This document shows, in pieces, positions 35,022 to 44,033 of a DNA stretch of 64,000 nt. This DNA comes from Treponema sp. JC4 (lineage in GTDB: Bacteria; Spirochaetota; Spirochaetia; Treponematales; Treponemataceae). The stretch spans positions 1 to 64,000 of the forward strand of contig NZ_AJGU01000003.1 in NCBI RefSeq assembly GCF_000260795.1, given 5' to 3'. The notes below the pieces were generated by a model. That model saw only the letters and a program-made list of their open reading frames with translations, was not told the DNA's origin and made no database searches. Each line of letters starts with the position of its first letter. Position 1 is the stretch's first letter. The position numbers were made by a program, and so were the translations under genes.

Positions 35022-35660
35022 TTACTTTATCTGCTTTTTGTAGTAATGCTCACGCATTTTAAGAACGGCATCTTCCAGCTTCTGCTGCTTCATCAGATTT
35101 AAGATTTCTTCATGCTGACTAAAAACCTTTTTTAATTCTGCAAGGTCATTATCAGAATAGTAAGTTGAAATAAAGCTGAGCAAGGCCTGTTTTCCATCAT
35201 ACTCAGAAACCAGCATTTTATTTTCAACGCCTTCGATTATGCAGCGCTCAAATAAATATGTCGTTTCGTTGTAGCCAAGGACATCCCCTTTTTCAAGGAG
35301 TTCCCTCTGCTTCTGCAGTTGCTCTTCCATTTTAGGAAGCACGGAATCCATTCTTCCGTTTCTAAAACAGAATCTGTAGGCAGCGACAACCATAAAGAAA
35401 ACAACCTGAAGGATTTCGTTTACCGTTTCCCTGTCCGGAGAAATTACGAAAAATCCGTTGTTCTGTCTGTACTCTATCAACCCTTCTTTTACAAGAAGAT
35501 TTATGCTTTCCCTGATGGGCGTATTGCTAACGCCAAGTTTGCGGCTGAGGTCATCAAGATTTATATTTTCACCACGTTTAAATTCCTGAGAAAGAATTCC
35601 AGCTTTGATGTATTCATAAACCTGATCGCGCAGATTAACCTTTTTAATTAATCCCTGCAT
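35022..35660 (-). CDS. GntR-family regulator, FCD/FadR subfamily
   Basis: 212 residues from the ATG at 35660, which follows GGGGGTA; a GTG at 35678 is the alternative. The N-terminal winged helix has LDDLSRKLGVSNTPIRESINLL; the C-terminal all-helical ligand domain follows from about residue 75 with the FCD-like HEEILNLM. FCD regulators bind small carboxylates or amino acids. The palindromes at 33214, 34966, 35697 and 36634 are its likely targets, making it the local regulator of the amino-acid island; the effector is unknown. Confidence 0.88.
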   Translation of the reverse strand: MQGLIKKVNLRDQVYEYIKAGILSQEFKRGENINLDDLSRKLGVSNTPIRESINLLVKEGLIEYRQNNGFFVISPDRETVNEILQVVFFMVVAAYRFCFRNGRMDSVLPKMEEQLQKQRELLEKGDVLGYNETTYLFERCIIEGVENKMLVSEYDGKQALLSFISTYYSDNDLAELKKVFSQHEEILNLMKQQKLEDAVLKMREHYYKKQIK

Positions 35661-35696
35661 GACTACCCCCGTCGGCACTTTTTATTGTATCATTCT

Positions 35697-35718
35697 AATA
35701 CAACATGCACGAAATTTC
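35697..35718. promoter_or_regulatory. GntR-type operator, degenerate copy upstream of gntR
   Basis: AATACAACATGCACGAAATT matches the consensus at 16 of 22 positions. It lies just upstream of gntR and could give weak autoregulation. Confidence 0.5.
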
Positions 35719-35742
35719 AAACATTATGACCGGGTATTCTAA

Positions 35743-36600
35743 CTAGATAATATCCGGTCTATAACCAGTCTCCTTTTCAAAATCATCAATTGCAGCAGTC
35801 TGAAGTTTTTTCAAAAGTTCAGGAGCCTTTCTGCCCACCTTTTTTCCGTCAATTTCATAAGCCGGAAGTCCAAGTGTACCAGCTGATGTGATGAAAACTT
35901 CATCCGCATCAAAAAGTTCATCCAATGTAAACGGACGTTCTTCATAAGGAACTCCAAGCCGTTTACAGATTTCTATGTAGTGACGGCGGGTAACTCCCGG
36001 AAGAATAAGTTCATCAAGAGGCGGTGTAATAAATACTCCGTTTTTCAGGATATTTACGTTGGTGTGGGCACATTCGGTTACCCGTTCTCCACGATGAAAA
36101 ACAACTTCCTTTGCCCCTGCTTCGTATGCCTTCTGGCTTCCAATAACGCTTGGAAGAAGGTTCAAAGTTTTGATGTTGCAGTGGAAAAATCTTGTATCTT
36201 CCATGGTGATTAGTTTACATGGAGTTCTCAAATCAGCGATTTTTGATTCTGTAATATTTATCAAAAGGTTTGGCTTACAGTTCGGGAAAAGATGATTTCT
36301 TGGAGCTGTTCCTCGTGTACATTCCCAGTAAACAAAGCAAACGCCGTCAGAATCCATAGCGTCGATACACTTCTGAAGCTCAGCCTTTAATTCATCCTTT
36401 GTCAGATGAAAAGGAATCTGAACATACTTTAAGGAATTGAAAAAGCGCTCAAGATGCCAGTCAATTTCAAAGATTTTTCTGTTTACGCTGTAAGTTGCAT
36501 CGTAAACTCCGTCACCAAAATACATGGCTCGGTCCAGGAAAGGAACAGACATTTCTTCCTGCAGGCCCATTTTTCCATTGTAATACCCTACATTTTTCAT
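35743..36600 (-). CDS. dat: D-amino acid aminotransferase (class IV PLP)
   Basis: 285 residues, fold-type IV transaminase. Seen: YYNGKMGLQEEMSVPFLDRA, FGDGVYDATYSV, the PLP lysine region in VIGSQKAYEAG, the Glu of KEVVFHRGERVTECAHTN and TSAGTLGLPAYEID. Length and motifs fit D-alanine aminotransferase better than branched-chain or aminodeoxychorismate enzymes. Known reaction: D-alanine plus 2-oxoglutarate gives pyruvate plus D-glutamate. AGGAAGG precedes the ATG, and a perfect operator palindrome lies at 36634-36661. Confidence 0.87.
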   Translation of the reverse strand: MKNVGYYNGKMGLQEEMSVPFLDRAMYFGDGVYDATYSVNRKIFEIDWHLERFFNSLKYVQIPFHLTKDELKAELQKCIDAMDSDGVCFVYWECTRGTAPRNHLFPNCKPNLLINITESKIADLRTPCKLITMEDTRFFHCNIKTLNLLPSVIGSQKAYEAGAKEVVFHRGERVTECAHTNVNILKNGVFITPPLDELILPGVTRRHYIEICKRLGVPYEERPFTLDELFDADEVFITSAGTLGLPAYEIDGKKVGRKAPELLKKLQTAAIDDFEKETGYRPDII

Positions 36601-36633
36601 ATTAAGCCTTCCTAAGAAACAAAGATTTGCAAA

Positions 36634-36661
36634 GTAAATACATCGTGCACGATGTATTTAC
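36634..36661. promoter_or_regulatory. GntR-type operator, perfect 28-bp palindrome upstream of dat
   Basis: A perfect palindrome with core ATCGTGCACGAT and arms GTAAATAC/GTATTTAC. It lies 33 bp before dat, the first gene of the island, where binding would block transcription. Confidence 0.88.
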
Positions 36662-36736
36662 AGATGTTTTAATCCTTTTTTAAACTTTGTGCAATGCTTT
36701 TTGGTGATTTTTTTTTAAAGAAATGAAGATAGCTTT

Positions 36737-37882
36737 TTACCTGCAGGCTTCATGCAAGGTTGCTCTAAAACCTTCTGATTCGGCAAGCAGACCTAGCTGG
36801 GTGCAGAAGGTTGAGCATTCTATATGCATAGAGTCAGCGCGGCGGCGAAGATGATAGAGGATTTTTTTCATGACAATTTGCATTGTGAACTGCAGGAGGC
36901 CGTCTTCGCTCATAATGATTTTGCAGGCTTCTTCAGTGGAGATGGCAGAAAGAATATTGCTTACAGTTTTGCTGCCTGCTCCTGCCTGCACCGCTGCGGC
37001 AGCCATAAGTTCCATGCGGCAATCTGCAATTTTTGAATGGGTATTCATAATTCCGCCGGAAACTTTTATAAGTTTTCCAATGTGACCGGTAAGAAGAAAG
37101 CCTTCAAAGCCAAGCTTTACGGCCATATCAATTGTGTCGCCAATAAAGTTTGAGCATTTTACGGCGCGGTCAAGGTCAAAACCATATTCTGATTTGATAA
37201 AATCAAGACCGTAATTGCCCGGAGAGACCACAGCAATCTTACTTCCAAGTTCCCGCTGCTGACGGAGTTCTATAAAAATTGTATCTAAAAGCGCCTGACT
37301 GCTCATTGGCTCTACAATTCCGCTTGTTCCAAGAATTGAAATGCCCCCTTCAATGCCAAGGCGTGGGTTAAAGGTTTTCTTGGCAATTTCTTCCCCCTCC
37401 GGAACCGAGATTTCTACAAGAAGTCCGCCTTTGTAATCGCAAAGTTCGCATACTTCCAGCACCTCTTTTTCTATCATCTGGCGGGGAACGGAATTTATGG
37501 CGTGATTCCCTACCGGCTGGTCGAGTCCAGGTTTTGTCACCAAGCCGACACCCAGTCCGCCCCTAATCTGCACCTGCGCGATGGAGTATGCCTTATCCCC
37601 CGGCACATCAGCGTTATCATCCTTTTCTGCAAAGCTTACCTTTGCAACCACATGGCAGCCGCTCGTAACATCAGGATCATCGCCGCCGTCTTTGATTACC
37701 GCACAGCTGATTTCCCGCTCAGAACGCTTGATATCCACAAGTTCTGCGTTAAAGTCTATTCCTTTGGGAGTAGTGATTTTGATTTCCTTCTTGATTTTAC
37801 CGGTTAGAAGCATGTAAGCAGCCGCTTTTGCCCCCGCCGCAGCACAGCTTCCGGTCGTAAATCCGTAACGTAATTCAGCCAT
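36737..37882 (-). CDS. cbiD: Cobalt-precorrin-5B C1-methyltransferase
   Basis: CbiD, specific to the anaerobic cobalamin route, methylates C1. Family start RYGFTTGSCAAAGAKAAAYML, then KDGGDDPDVTSG, GGLGVGLVTKPGLDQPVG and ILGTSGIVEPMS. Length 381 is normal. The start overlaps the cbiC stop as TGATG. It is the last gene of the cbiB-cobD-cbiC-cbiD unit; 76 bp of T-rich sequence, then the dat operator, lie beyond the stop. Confidence 0.94.
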   Translation of the reverse strand: MAELRYGFTTGSCAAAGAKAAAYMLLTGKIKKEIKITTPKGIDFNAELVDIKRSEREISCAVIKDGGDDPDVTSGCHVVAKVSFAEKDDNADVPGDKAYSIAQVQIRGGLGVGLVTKPGLDQPVGNHAINSVPRQMIEKEVLEVCELCDYKGGLLVEISVPEGEEIAKKTFNPRLGIEGGISILGTSGIVEPMSSQALLDTIFIELRQQRELGSKIAVVSPGNYGLDFIKSEYGFDLDRAVKCSNFIGDTIDMAVKLGFEGFLLTGHIGKLIKVSGGIMNTHSKIADCRMELMAAAAVQAGAGSKTVSNILSAISTEEACKIIMSEDGLLQFTMQIVMKKILYHLRRRADSMHIECSTFCTQLGLLAESEGFRATLHEACR

Positions 37883-38520
37883 CAGCGGGCCCCCACGTCA
37901 ATTCCGTACAAAAGCGCGTTACAGATTGCGGCCGCCACCGTACTTCCGCCCTTGCGGCCTTCGTTTATGATGTAAGGCACGTCGCCACCCAGAAAAAGTT
38001 CCTTTGCGGCAACCACGTTTACAAAGCCAACCGGCACTCCAATCACAAAATCAGGACGGTATATACCGCACTTTTTCATATCGTGGAGGGAAATTAAGGC
38101 CGTCGGGGCGTTTCCAAGGGCAAAAATTACCTTTTTTCCAAGAGCAGCGGCACGTTCCATGCTCACAGCCGCCCGGGTCAGCCCGCGGGATTTTGCTTCA
38201 GCTGCCACATCTTCGTCCGCCATAAAACAGTGAACCTGGCCGCCAAAAGCTTCCAGCTTACGCTTGTTAATCCCCGCCTTTGCCATATTCGTGTCGGTTA
38301 CTATATCAGCGCCTTCCTGAATGAGTTCTCGCGCAACCCTTACAGCATCAGGCGAAAACTTAAGGCTTTCTGCAAAATCAAAATCGGCCGTTGTGTGAAT
38401 AACCCGCATAATTACGTCTTTATTTTCTGGCGCCAGCTGTATTTTCCGCGCCTCAAGTTCCTGCGAGATGATTTCAAAACTGCGTGCCTCAATTTCTTCC
38501 GGCTTTACAAACTCAATCAT
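37882..38520 (-). CDS. cbiC: Cobalt-precorrin-8 methylmutase
   Basis: CbiC/CobH moves the C11 methyl group to C12, giving cobyrinate (hydrogenobyrinate in the aerobic route). Seen: VIHTTADFDFAESLKFSP with the catalytic His, ADIVTDTNMAKAGINK, ALGNAPTAL and VGVPVGFVNVVAAKE. It overlaps both neighbours (ATGA with cobD, TGATG with cbiD), so translation is coupled. Confidence 0.94.
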   Translation of the reverse strand: MIEFVKPEEIEARSFEIISQELEARKIQLAPENKDVIMRVIHTTADFDFAESLKFSPDAVRVARELIQEGADIVTDTNMAKAGINKRKLEAFGGQVHCFMADEDVAAEAKSRGLTRAAVSMERAAALGKKVIFALGNAPTALISLHDMKKCGIYRPDFVIGVPVGFVNVVAAKELFLGGDVPYIINEGRKGGSTVAAAICNALLYGIDVGAR

Positions 38521-39563
38521 TTTCCTCTCACATTTTTTATGGCTTTTATAAGCAGCTTGTTTTCCCAGTGGCGTTTGACTGCTACACGGTAGAAGCCTGC
38601 ACCCAGTCCTTCAAAGTCACAACAGTCGCGGATAAGAATTCCGTGGGAAAGCATCTTCTTGAAAAGTGATGTCTCCTTAACTACGTCCCTAAAAAGTATA
38701 AAATTCGCGTCAGATTGGTAAACACAGAAACCCAAAGCCTTGAGTCTTTTAGAAAGATATTCCCTCTCCCGGCGAATGAGCGCCCGGGCACGAGTCAAAT
38801 AATTTCCCGACTTTAAAAGTGCCAGCCCTACTTCCTGCGCAACAGAGGAAACGTTCCATTCCGGGAGTGACGCTTTCAGTGTGTCGGCAGCAGCTTCATT
38901 CGGGCAGACACAGTAGCCGAGACGCAATCCCGGGATAGCATAAGTCTTGGTGAAGGCACGGAGAATGTAAGGGGCGTCGGAATTTATGAGTGCCGCCGCC
39001 GGAGTTCCAGGTGCCACTAAATCAATAAAACACTCGTCGACAAGCACTTTTAATTCATATTTATTACATAAGTGTATGATTTTTTCGACAATTTTTGTGT
39101 TAAAAAGCCTGCCATTGGGGTTATTTGGGTTAGTTAAAATCAAAAAATCAGGTTTTTCGCGGACCATAAGGTCACTCAAGCGGTCAAAATCACTTTCCCC
39201 AAAAGCAAAATCTTCTTTTTCATTCAGATAAAAATAAAGCGAATCAGCACCGCAAGCTTTAATTGCATGCTCATAGCCTGTAAAAGACGGAGCAAATAGC
39301 AGCACCCTACGAGCCTTCTCCACGCGAAGCACCGCCTGGATCAGTTCGCTAGCGCCATTTCCAAACACAAGCATTTCGACAGCGATACCCAGCTTTTTAC
39401 TCAAGGCATCAGTCAGCGCCCTGCACTTCTGATCAGAGTAATTTGAGATTTTTTTCAGTGCACGCAAATAGGCAATTTTTGCCCCCAGCGGCAGTCCCAG
39501 AGGATTTATATTAATAGAAAAATCATGCTTTATATTATGTGAGTAAATATCGCCGCCGTGCAT
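38517..39563 (-). CDS. cobD: L-threonine-O-3-phosphate decarboxylase (CobD-type aminotransferase fold)
   Basis: 348-residue fold-type I PLP enzyme. The start HGGDIYSHNIKHDFSININPLG is the CobD/CobC signature, with LTNPNNPNGRLF, VDECFIDL and the PLP lysine in RAFTKTYAIPGLRLGY. It makes (R)-1-amino-2-propanol phosphate, the linker between corrin ring and nucleotide loop. The broader histidinol-phosphate aminotransferase family is the alternative, but context decides. Its 5' region carries one copy of a duplicated 51-bp segment (39566-39616). Confidence 0.9.
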   Translation of the reverse strand: MHGGDIYSHNIKHDFSININPLGLPLGAKIAYLRALKKISNYSDQKCRALTDALSKKLGIAVEMLVFGNGASELIQAVLRVEKARRVLLFAPSFTGYEHAIKACGADSLYFYLNEKEDFAFGESDFDRLSDLMVREKPDFLILTNPNNPNGRLFNTKIVEKIIHLCNKYELKVLVDECFIDLVAPGTPAAALINSDAPYILRAFTKTYAIPGLRLGYCVCPNEAAADTLKASLPEWNVSSVAQEVGLALLKSGNYLTRARALIRREREYLSKRLKALGFCVYQSDANFILFRDVVKETSLFKKMLSHGILIRDCCDFEGLGAGFYRVAVKRHWENKLLIKAIKNVRGK

Positions 39564-39565
39564 AT

Positions 39566-39616
39566 CATAATCCTAATGCATATAATTTCGCATAAAATTG
39601 TCGCTGTGTACATAAG
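39566..39616. repeat. Direct repeat A flanking the toxin-antitoxin insertion
   Basis: 51 bp that match 40374-40424 at 42 positions without gaps; the last 13 bp (CTGTGTACATAAG) are identical. On the minus strand it would encode LMYTATILCEIICIRIM, a version of the CbiB tail segment, and it now lies directly upstream of cobD. Confidence 0.85.
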
Positions 39617-39708
39617 ATAATCATTGAGATATCTATATTTTGAGATTATCATTGTATTTAAGGTCAATTATATTTGGTTTACACTGACATTGATGGTAAA
39701 AAAAATAA

Positions 39709-39738
39709 TTGCTGATTTGGTCTATATATGGTACCATA
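39709..39738 (+). promoter_or_regulatory. Toxin-antitoxin promoter with palindromic operator
   Basis: TTGCTG (39709-39714) and TACCAT (39732-39737) have a 17-bp spacer. The perfect palindrome TATGGTACCATA (39727-39738) covers the -10, fitting autorepression by the antitoxin. GGAG lies before the ATG at 39757. Confidence 0.65.
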
Positions 39739-39756
39739 AAAAGACTGGAGTTTATT

Positions 39757-40041
39757 ATGATTACGAATGTCCAAGAATGTATTAAACCAATTTCTTACAT
39801 CAAAACAAATGCAGCAGATATGATGAATTTTGTTAATGATAGAAAAGAACCTCTTATAATTACACAGAACGGAGAATCAAGAGCCGTCCTGATAGATATA
39901 GAATCATATCAGGAAATGAAAAATGCTTTTAATCTATTAAAAATTATTCAGTTTTCTGAACAAGATGTAAAAAATGGAAAATATAAGCCAGCTTCGGAAG
40001 TTTTTGCAAATTTAAGAAGGAAATATAACTGTGAAAAATGA
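39757..40041 (+). CDS. Phd/YefM-family antitoxin
   Basis: 94 residues from the ATG at 39757 (GGAG upstream). Family features: an N-terminal DNA-binding part with ISYIKTNAADMMNFVNDRKEPLIITQNGESRAVLIDIESYQEM, here named only by its pieces VNDRKEPLIITQNGESRAV and DIESYQEM. The C-terminal tail would wrap the toxin. It overlaps the toxin gene by 11 bp. It lies on the opposite strand to the cobalamin operon around it. Confidence 0.9.
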   Translation: MITNVQECIKPISYIKTNAADMMNFVNDRKEPLIITQNGESRAVLIDIESYQEMKNAFNLLKIIQFSEQDVKNGKYKPASEVFANLRRKYNCEK

Positions 40042-40378
40042 AATAAATGAAGTTATACTTTCTCAATTTGCGGAAGACGATTTGAATGAAATTATTGAAT
40101 ATTATTTTTCTTTGTCTCAGAACTATGTTGAAAAGATAATCTCTGAATTTGAAGAAAATGTAATGTCATTAAGGAGTCATCCCAAAAGTGGCAGAATTGT
40201 ACCCGAATTAGAGAAGCAGGGTATTTTACAGTACAGAGAACTTATTCAAGGTTATTACCGAATCATTTATGAAATTTCTGACGATAAAATAATTGTTCAT
40301 ACAATTATTGACGGTCGAAGAAATTTTGAAGATATAATAATTTCAAAATTATCCCGCTATTATGGAAAAATAACATAA
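40031..40378 (+). CDS. RelE/ParE-family toxin
   Basis: 115 residues with a GTG start at 40031 inside the antitoxin 3' end. Typical pattern: LSQFAEDDLNEIIEYYF, LRSHPKSGRIVPEL and YRELIQGYYRIIYEISDD, ending with a beta strand (IIVHTIIDGRRNFE). RelE members cleave mRNA on the ribosome and ParE members poison gyrase; sequence alone does not separate them here. Its 3' end is antisense to the last 74 bp of the cbiB frame, so insertion of this pair has changed the CbiB C-terminus. Confidence 0.9.
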   Translation: MKNEINEVILSQFAEDDLNEIIEYYFSLSQNYVEKIISEFEENVMSLRSHPKSGRIVPELEKQGILQYRELIQGYYRIIYEISDDKIIVHTIIDGRRNFEDIIISKLSRYYGKIT

Positions 40379-41319
40379 TCCCAATACAAATAATTTCAAA
40401 CAAAACCGCCGCTGTGTACATAAGGAAAACCGAGCGTTTTATATCCTTATGTTCCGGTGCGCGGACAAAATCCCCGATAAAAGGCTTTTCTTCAAGTTTG
40501 CCTTCGTAGTACAAGGGGCCGGCAAGTTTTAGGCCGAGTGCCCCCGCAACCACGCTTTCTGTCTGGGCAGAATTCGGGCTCTGGTGATTAAAGCGGTCCC
40601 GCCTGAAAATCCGAAGGGCGTTCTTAAAAGAAAAAGCCTTACCGCCAAAAAGACAGGTCGCCATCATAAGTAGTGCCGCGAGTCGCGAAGGAATAAAATT
40701 CACAAAATCATCAGTTTTAGCAGCCGTGCGACCAAAATCGATGTAGCGGTCATTTTTGTAACCGATCATAGAATCCATGGTATTTATGCACTTGTAGAAA
40801 AAGCCCAGGGCAGGTCCGCCAAGTGCGCAATAAATCATGGGAGCAATTACACCGTCATTTGTGCTTTCGGCAACAGTTTCGATTGCAGCCTTAGTTACGC
40901 CTTCATCAGTCAGCTTTTCGGTATCACGACCAACAATCATGGAAACAGCGTGGCGGGCATCATCCAGGCTTCCCTTCTCCAGCGCCCGGTAAACCTTCAT
41001 GCTTTCAACCTTGAGCGATTTTGCCGCAAGAATCTGCCATGTAAAAAGAGCCTCGACTGCACAAAAAAGAATCTTATTTATATGGAAGAAAGTTATCAAA
41101 ATGGAAAGAACTACGGCCTCTGCTACCGCGCAAACGAAAAAACTGTAAGCATGCCGAAAAGCGTTTTTTTGCGGGAGAATCTCCCTCGTGGTAAAAAATC
41201 TTTTCTGCCAGAGAAATCAATTTTCCAATCAGGCGCACCGGATGAAAGGGATATACCGGGTCACCAAAAATCAAATCGAGAATAAATCCAGCTGCAAATG
41301 CGACTATATGGAAAATCAT
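40305..41319 (-). pseudogene. cbiB: Adenosylcobinamide-phosphate synthase, frameshifted
   Basis: Membrane enzyme that attaches aminopropanol (phosphate) to adenosylcobyric acid. The N-terminal part reads from 41319 (FILDLIFGDPVYPFHPVRLIG, the CbiB signature) and leaves frame near 41137-41170; the rest reads in the next frame to 40305 (MIVGRDTEKLTDEGV, NTMDSMIGYK, RFNHQSPNSAQTE). One extra base is present, probably in the 7-T run at 41164-41170 or the 6-A run at 41137-41142. It may be a true pseudogene or a homopolymer sequencing error. The last about 22 residues are encoded antisense to the RelE-type toxin. Confidence 0.85.
40374..40424. repeat. Direct repeat B flanking the toxin-antitoxin insertion
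   Basis: Partner of 39566-39616, inside the cbiB reading frame, where it encodes LMYTAAVLFEIICIGIM. It abuts the toxin stop codon (40376-40378), so the toxin ends within the duplicated segment. Confidence 0.85.
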
Positions 41320-41331
41320 ATTTTCAAAAAC

Positions 41332-41361
41332 ATTTTAACCTATATCCCACTCTTTATTCAA
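41332..41361 (-). promoter_or_regulatory. Putative cbiB promoter
   Basis: On the minus strand TTGAAT (41361-41356) and TAAAAT (41337-41332) have an 18-bp spacer. It lies 13 bp before the cbiB ATG and back-to-back with the enolase promoter. Confidence 0.5.
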
Positions 41362-41376
41362 ACCGAAGCCGGCTCA

Positions 41377-41428
41377 TTGACTCTTTTGTTAGATTGCACT
41401 AACATAATATAAGTTAGTTAATACTAAC
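41377..41428 (+). promoter_or_regulatory. Enolase promoter with two GTTAG-N6-CTAAC operators
   Basis: TTGACT (41377-41382) and TAACAT (41400-41405) have a 17-bp spacer. Operator 1 GTTAGATTGCACTAAC is at 41388-41403, between and onto the -10; operator 2 GTTAGTTAATACTAAC is at 41413-41428, at the likely start site. Both positions would repress. The motif recurs at 50945, 53682, 53697 and 55806. Confidence 0.75.
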
Positions 41429-41447
41429 ATATCATAAAAAGAGGTAG

Positions 41448-42838
<1,391 letters not shown>

Positions 42839-42840
42839 CT

Positions 42841-42950
42841 TCGAAGCTGCGTTAGCGATGTGAAGGGCTTGGCCACCGAAGGGGGCTGGAGCGAAGCGAA
42901 ACCCTAAACGTAGCGACCCGCGGAGCGAAGCGACGCGGGGAACGCCCAAA
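42841..42950. repeat. Intergenic GC-rich repeat with GAGCGAAGCGA units
   Basis: It contains GGGGGCTGGAGCGAAGCGA and the hairpin CCCGCG-GAGCGAAGCGA-CGCGGG. It shares GGCTGGAGCGA with 16507-16600. It lies next to repeat copy 3, so this 200-bp gap is almost all repeat. Confidence 0.65.
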
Positions 42951-42962
42951 AAAGAGGACAAC

Positions 42963-43535
42963 ATGAGTTTTGACCAGATGATGATTCATTACAGCGCGCC
43001 GACTTTGTGCGGCATAAAACCGGGAAATCTTTTCTTTGTAAAAAGCTCAGAATTTTCTGAAACCCAGCTTTTATTATGGAAGGAAAAATTTCGGGTTAAC
43101 GGATTTTCAGTTACATCGGAAAAATCATCAGAAGACACTGTCTTTATACTGGTTTATAACCCTCTTCTGCTCAGAAATCTTCTTGGCGACGTATTTGTTT
43201 CTTCTTACCTTTTGGGCAAGGGATACAAAACACCGCTGAACACTTGTTCTGTAATCAAGGAACTTGTGAAGCGAATAATGACAAAGAATGATTTTCCGCA
43301 TGAAGTGGGAATAATTCTGGGCTACCCTATTCAGGATGTAATTGAATTTGAAAGCAGACAGGGACGAGACTGCAAATACTGCGGTTACTGGAAGTCATAT
43401 TCCGACGTAGAAAACGCCAAAAAATGCATGTGCAGTTATAAAAAATGCAGCTGCATGTGCAAGGAATGGTTTGACCGGGGATATACAATTCCTCAAATCA
43501 TTTATGAATACAATAAGGCGGTGAAAGCCGCATAG
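42963..43535 (+). CDS. DUF3793 family protein
   Basis: 190 residues. It matches the DUF3793 family by HYSAPTLCGIKPGNLFFV at the start and the central FPHEVGIILGYPIQDVIEF. The function is unknown. Near the C-terminus there is a cysteine cluster (DCKYCGYWK, KKCMCSYKKCSCMCKEW), eight cysteines within about 36 residues, unusual enough to suggest metal or cluster binding, although I cannot say whether all members have it. AGAGG precedes the ATG. It sits 8 bp before flavodoxin, so the two are probably co-transcribed; DUF3793 genes next to flavodoxin genes are familiar in anaerobes. Confidence 0.85.
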   Translation: MSFDQMMIHYSAPTLCGIKPGNLFFVKSSEFSETQLLLWKEKFRVNGFSVTSEKSSEDTVFILVYNPLLLRNLLGDVFVSSYLLGKGYKTPLNTCSVIKELVKRIMTKNDFPHEVGIILGYPIQDVIEFESRQGRDCKYCGYWKSYSDVENAKKCMCSYKKCSCMCKEWFDRGYTIPQIIYEYNKAVKAA

Positions 43536-43543
43536 GAGAAATT

Positions 43544-43963
43544 ATGAAAGTAAGTGTAATTTATGCATCTACAACAGGAAACACTGAAGCTATGGCAAAT
43601 GCAATCTGCGAGGCTGTAAAGGCAGCCGGAAATGAGGTTGTATTTGGCACTGCAGACAGCGCAGACCAGGCTGGCGTTACAGCAAGCGACGTAATTCTTT
43701 TAGGAAGCCCTGCAATGGGTGATGAAGTTCTTGAAGACACAATGGAAGAATTCTTTGCAGCAATTGAAGGTTCTTTGAGCGGCAAAAAAGTAGGACTTTT
43801 TGGTTCCTATGACTGGGGCGACGGTCAGTGGCTCCGCGACTGGGAAGACCGCGTAAAAAGCGTTGGTGCAGTAAGCGCCGCAGAACCTCTTATGGTTCAC
43901 CTTACCCCAGAAGATGCAGATATTGCAAAATGCAAGGAATGGGCAGCTGCTGCTTTGAAATAA
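43544..43963 (+). CDS. Flavodoxin
   Basis: 139 residues, short-chain flavodoxin. The FMN phosphate loop is YASTTGNTEAMANAI, and the flavin-flanking loops are LGSPAMGDE and FGSYDWGDGQWLRDWEDR. It is a one-electron carrier that replaces ferredoxin when iron is short, which fits the shared operator ahead of enolase and the other metal genes. AGGAG precedes the ATG; a terminator follows at 44001. Confidence 0.94.
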   Translation: MKVSVIYASTTGNTEAMANAICEAVKAAGNEVVFGTADSADQAGVTASDVILLGSPAMGDEVLEDTMEEFFAAIEGSLSGKKVGLFGSYDWGDGQWLRDWEDRVKSVGAVSAAEPLMVHLTPEDADIAKCKEWAAAALK

Positions 43964-44000
43964 AAATCGGATTTTTAGAGAGTTTATTAAAAGGATTTTT

Positions 44001-44030
44001 ACTGGTGAGTTTTAGCTCACCAGTTTTTTT
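44001..44030 (+). terminator. Intrinsic terminator after flavodoxin
   Basis: ACTGGTGAG pairs with CTCACCAGT across TTTTAG, followed by TTTTTT. It closes the eno-DUF3793-flavodoxin unit before the convergent RND gene. Confidence 0.9.
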
Positions 44031-44033
44031 ATG

